From contig CANQGG010000004.1 in the NCBI GenBank assembly GCA_947601655.1, positions 1-64,000 on the forward strand: 64,000 bases of DNA, in the 5' to 3' direction. Positions 61,951-64,000 of the stretch are shown one piece after another. Position 1 is the stretch's first letter, and each line of letters begins with the position of its first letter. The notes beneath the pieces are model-generated. The model had not been told where the DNA came from, searched no databases, and saw nothing but the letters and a program-made list of their open reading frames with translations. The position numbers and the translations under genes are program-made. The DNA comes from an uncultured Akkermansia sp. (GTDB lineage Bacteria > Verrucomicrobiota > Verrucomicrobiia > Verrucomicrobiales > Akkermansiaceae).

Positions 61951-62168
61951 TTTCCGTTCGGTTCCGGCTCCTCCATTTTGCTGTATACCGCCGCGATTGA
62001 CAAGAAGATTGACCTTTGCACTTTATTTGCAATACGCTCGGTAGCTGCAAGGGAGGATGGATCATGCAGATGCGTTGCCTCGAAGAGACGGTGGTGTAGC
62101 GCGGCAATTGGTCTATTCAGGAGACAGATGATTTCTTTGATGCGACCGCCTGAGCGCCCAATTCCAGG

Positions 62169-62193
62169 GCAAACGCATTGGGAATGCGTTTGC
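62169..62193. repeat. Palindrome GCAAACGCATT, copy 3 (solo element)
   Basis: GCAAACGCATT (62169-62179), GGG, AATGCGTTTGC (62183-62193). Identical to copy 1 but without an HTH gene, mini-ORF or small RNA next to it, so the element can exist apart from the gene unit. Confidence 0.7.
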
Positions 62194-62194
62194 T

Positions 62195-62256
62195 CATGGA
62201 CCCCTTCATGTACCATGGACCGATGGACCATGTACCGATGGACCATGGACCATGTA
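62195..62256. repeat. ATGGACC/ATGTACC repeat tract
   Basis: At least five irregular copies of ATG(G/T)ACC-A/CG words, 6-14 bp apart, several overlapping as CCATGG palindromes. Related to the tract at 2431-2480. Confidence 0.6.
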
Positions 62257-62551
62257 GGAGATTTGGCGAGCTGTGCTCGCGGAATTGCGAAGCAGGAGCA
62301 AGGCGAATTTTTGAACCGATGCGGTTTTGGGAGCGGAAAGGTTTTTGGAAGCTGAGCCGTCTTGCAGGCTTTGCGAAGTTTTTTCGAATGATGAGAGTAT
62401 GCAGGGACTTCCTGGGAGTCCTCATCATGATTGACCGCTTGCTGTCATGATTTTTGGGGCGTATCAACGATGATATCAGTTAACAAGAGTATTTTTCTCT
62501 GTTGCTTCACTTTCCTCAAATACGTTTGCCCTGCACCCAATTCCAATGCGC

Positions 62552-62580
62552 TTGCACAGTGGTGATCTTTATGCTATGCT
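62552..62580 (+). promoter_or_regulatory. Promoter of pyrF (leaderless)
   Basis: TTGCAC (62552-62557), a 17-bp spacer and TATGCT (62575-62580), six bases before ATG 62587. A second TATGCT lies at 62570-62575 but at a poorer spacing (12 bp). Confidence 0.5.
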
Positions 62581-62586
62581 ATCGGC

Positions 62587-63366
62587 ATGAGGTATACGGA
62601 AAAACTGGCAGCCAGAATTGCGGCGGTGAAATCGGCTCTCTGCGTAGGGCTTGATCCGCGCCCGGAGGGGGATGATCTTGTCGCTACGGGGCGCTGGTTA
62701 CGGCAGGTAGTGGAGGAGACTGCGCCGTTTGCCGCCGCATACAAACCGAATATTGCCTATTTTGAGGCTATGGGATTGGGTGGTATGGACCTCCTTTACG
62801 GTCTCATGAAGGACATGCCGAGGGATATTCCTGTGGTGCTGGATGTGAAGCGCGGCGATATCGGAGAAACGCAGAAATATTACGCTCGTGCCTACCTCGA
62901 GAAACTGCAGGCGGATGCTGTTACACTCAACCCCTTCATGGGTTACGATACTCTGGCGCCCTTCCTCAGCTGTGAGGGAAAAGCCGTCTATCTGCTCTGC
63001 GTCACATCCAATGGAGGCGCAGCGGATATCGAACGCCAACGGCTGGCGGATGGACGCAAGGTGTACAGCCTCGTCGGCGACATGGTGGAGCGCGCGCGCC
63101 GAGAGGGAGCCATGACGGAAGTGGGGCTCGTAGTGGGGCTCACGAATGCGGATGGTCGCCTGCTGTCGGAATTACCGGATGCCCCCTTGCTCATTCCGGG
63201 ACTCGGCGCACAGGGTGGAGAGCTTAGCGCGCTGAAAGGCGGAAGCCATAAAGCGCCGGCGCTCATCAATGTTTCTCGCGGCATACTCTACAAGAATCCC
63301 GAACTCAGCTTCGCCGAAAAAGCTCGGAATTTCGCGACACAAATCCGCGAGGCGTTGGATCTGTGA
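62587..63366 (+). CDS. pyrF: Orotidine 5'-phosphate decarboxylase (type 2)
   Basis: 259 residues. Last step of UMP synthesis. SALCVGLDPRPEG, AAYKPNIAYFEAMG, the catalytic VLDVKRGDIGET (Asp-Lys-...-Asp), TLNPFMGYDTLAPFL, VGLTNADG and NVSRGILY match the PyrF type 2 subfamily. No obvious ribosome site, in line with a leaderless mRNA. thyA begins 27 bp downstream, grouping pyrimidine genes. Confidence 0.94.
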   Translation: MRYTEKLAARIAAVKSALCVGLDPRPEGDDLVATGRWLRQVVEETAPFAAAYKPNIAYFEAMGLGGMDLLYGLMKDMPRDIPVVLDVKRGDIGETQKYYARAYLEKLQADAVTLNPFMGYDTLAPFLSCEGKAVYLLCVTSNGGAADIERQRLADGRKVYSLVGDMVERARREGAMTEVGLVVGLTNADGRLLSELPDAPLLIPGLGAQGGELSALKGGSHKAPALINVSRGILYKNPELSFAEKARNFATQIREALDL

Positions 63367-63393
63367 TCTTTCCTCCCCCTCCAACGATAATTC

Positions 63394-64000
63394 ATGAAAC
63401 AATACCTCGAGCTGCTGGATGATGTGCTGACGCATGGCGTGGCCCGTGAGGATCGCACCGGTACGGGAACCATTGGCGTTTTCGGACGTCAGGTTCGTTT
63501 TGATCTGCGAGAAGGTTTCCCCTGTCTCACCACGAAAAAATTGCATCTGCGCTCCATCATTTACGAGCTGCTGTGGTTCCTCATGGGCAGCACCAATGTG
63601 CGTTATCTGCAAGAAAATGGCGTTACAATATGGGATGAATGGGCTGATGAAAACGGCGAACTGGGGCCCGTGTACGGTTCGCAGTGGCGCCATTGGCCTG
63701 ATGGCCACGGTGGCAGCATTGATCAGATCGATCGCCTCATTTGCGGGCTGAAGGAAAATCCCTGGAGTCGTCGTCACATCGTCAGCGCCTGGAATGTGGC
63801 GCAGGTGGATAGTATGGCTCTCCCTCCCTGTCACTGTCTGTTTCAATTTTGTGTGATCCCCGCCCGGGAGCCGGGGCGACGCCATGGATTAAGCCTGCAA
63901 CTCTACCAGCGTAGCTGTGATCTCTTCCTCGGCGTGCCGTTCAATATTGCCAGCTACTCCCTCCTGCTGCTTATGGTGGCGCAGGTATGCGATTACGAAC
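63394..64000 (+). CDS. thyA: Thymidylate synthase (truncated by the window end)
   Basis: The first 202 codons are in view. Classical ThyA: N-terminal [74 protein letters not shown], the active-site Cys in [11 protein letters not shown], and [24 protein letters not shown]. The remaining ~60 residues run past base 64000. Makes dTMP from dUMP with methylene-THF, so a folate cycle is needed (see the FolB domain at 2764-3744). Confidence 0.95.
   Translation, partial: MKQYLELLDDVLTHGVAREDRTGTGTIGVFGRQVRFDLREGFPCLTTKKLHLRSIIYELLWFLMGSTNVRYLQENGVTIWDEWADENGELGPVYGSQWRHWPDGHGGSIDQIDRLICGLKENPWSRRHIVSAWNVAQVDSMALPPCHCLFQFCVIPAREPGRRHGLSLQLYQRSCDLFLGVPFNIASYSLLLLMVAQVCDYE

Larger units (their letters stand above)
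61951..62586. other. dinB-pyrF gap with solo repeat element
   Basis: 636 bp. 61951-62160 is featureless. 62169-62400 carries the palindrome, an ATGGACC repeat tract and a sequence related to both ends of the 0-2.5 kb unit (GGAAGCTGAGCCGTCTTGCAGG at 62346). 62400-62550 is featureless, and 62552-62580 is the pyrF promoter. No gene was found. Confidence 0.6.

Overview
The window looks like part of a Verrucomicrobiota chromosome from an Akkermansia-like, host-associated lineage. The best evidence is a five-gene run at 26.1-34.1 kb whose order and protein landmarks match the Akkermansia Amuc_1102-1101-1100-1099-1098 cluster, including a recognisable homologue of the pilus-associated protein Amuc_1100. 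A GH2 beta-galactosidase with two discoidin-like carbohydrate-binding domains and a kinase resembling N-acetylhexosamine 1-kinase fit life on host glycans. Class A PBP, Lgt, LpxI and the secretin indicate a Gram-negative envelope.

Layout. 0-2.8 kb: a mobile, duplicated region. Two group II intron 3' ends (domains V and VI) bracket two tandem copies of a ~1.17 kb unit. Each unit holds a small HTH gene on the minus strand, a divergent promoter with a 35-codon ORF, a stable hairpin, and a second promoter reading into a ~70 nt RNA that ends at a terminator. The loop of that RNA is complementary to codons 3-6 of the neighbouring mini-ORF, and one paired position covaries between the two copies. 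This is my best candidate for an undescribed system. 2.8-9.6 kb: HAD-FolB fusion, exported barrel-like protein, nadB, large ankyrin protein. 9.8-11.7 kb: two-gene module of a putative PD-(D/E)XK nuclease and an ABC-type AAA ATPase, possibly defence. 11.8-16.9 kb: a shortened spc ribosomal operon (rplX to secY, lacking rpsN and rpmD) with its own promoter and a transposase remnant just upstream. 17.7-25.9 kb: yqeY-like gene, ispD, epimerase-like gene, DnaJ/Sel1 protein, hypothetical genes, sugar kinase, tRNA-Pro, tRNA-Phe, lgt.

26.1-34.2 kb: a compact pilus/secretin assembly set. The PilM homologue carries a PilN-like C-terminal half, followed by PilO-like (Amuc_1100) and Ca-site-containing inner-membrane proteins and a PilQ-like secretin. 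34.3-47.4 kb: ankyrin protein, aroD, thiC, lacZ, a third copy of the HTH family, aroC, adk, a large exported unknown. 47.5-54.7 kb: E1-alpha/E1-beta/E2 of a 2-oxoacid dehydrogenase, lpxI, argJ, an exported C39-like protein. 54.8-64 kb: tRNA-Arg, two flavodoxins (one exported), class A PBP, rimO, NUDIX gene, dinB, a solo copy of the repeat element, pyrF and the first ~200 codons of thyA.

Several genes (argJ, pyrF, the yqeY-like gene, the 45.4 kb gene, the E1-alpha gene) have a near-consensus promoter whose -10 box lies only 6-7 nt before the start codon, so leaderless transcription seems common here. Others (nadB, the large ankyrin gene) have clear Shine-Dalgarno sites.
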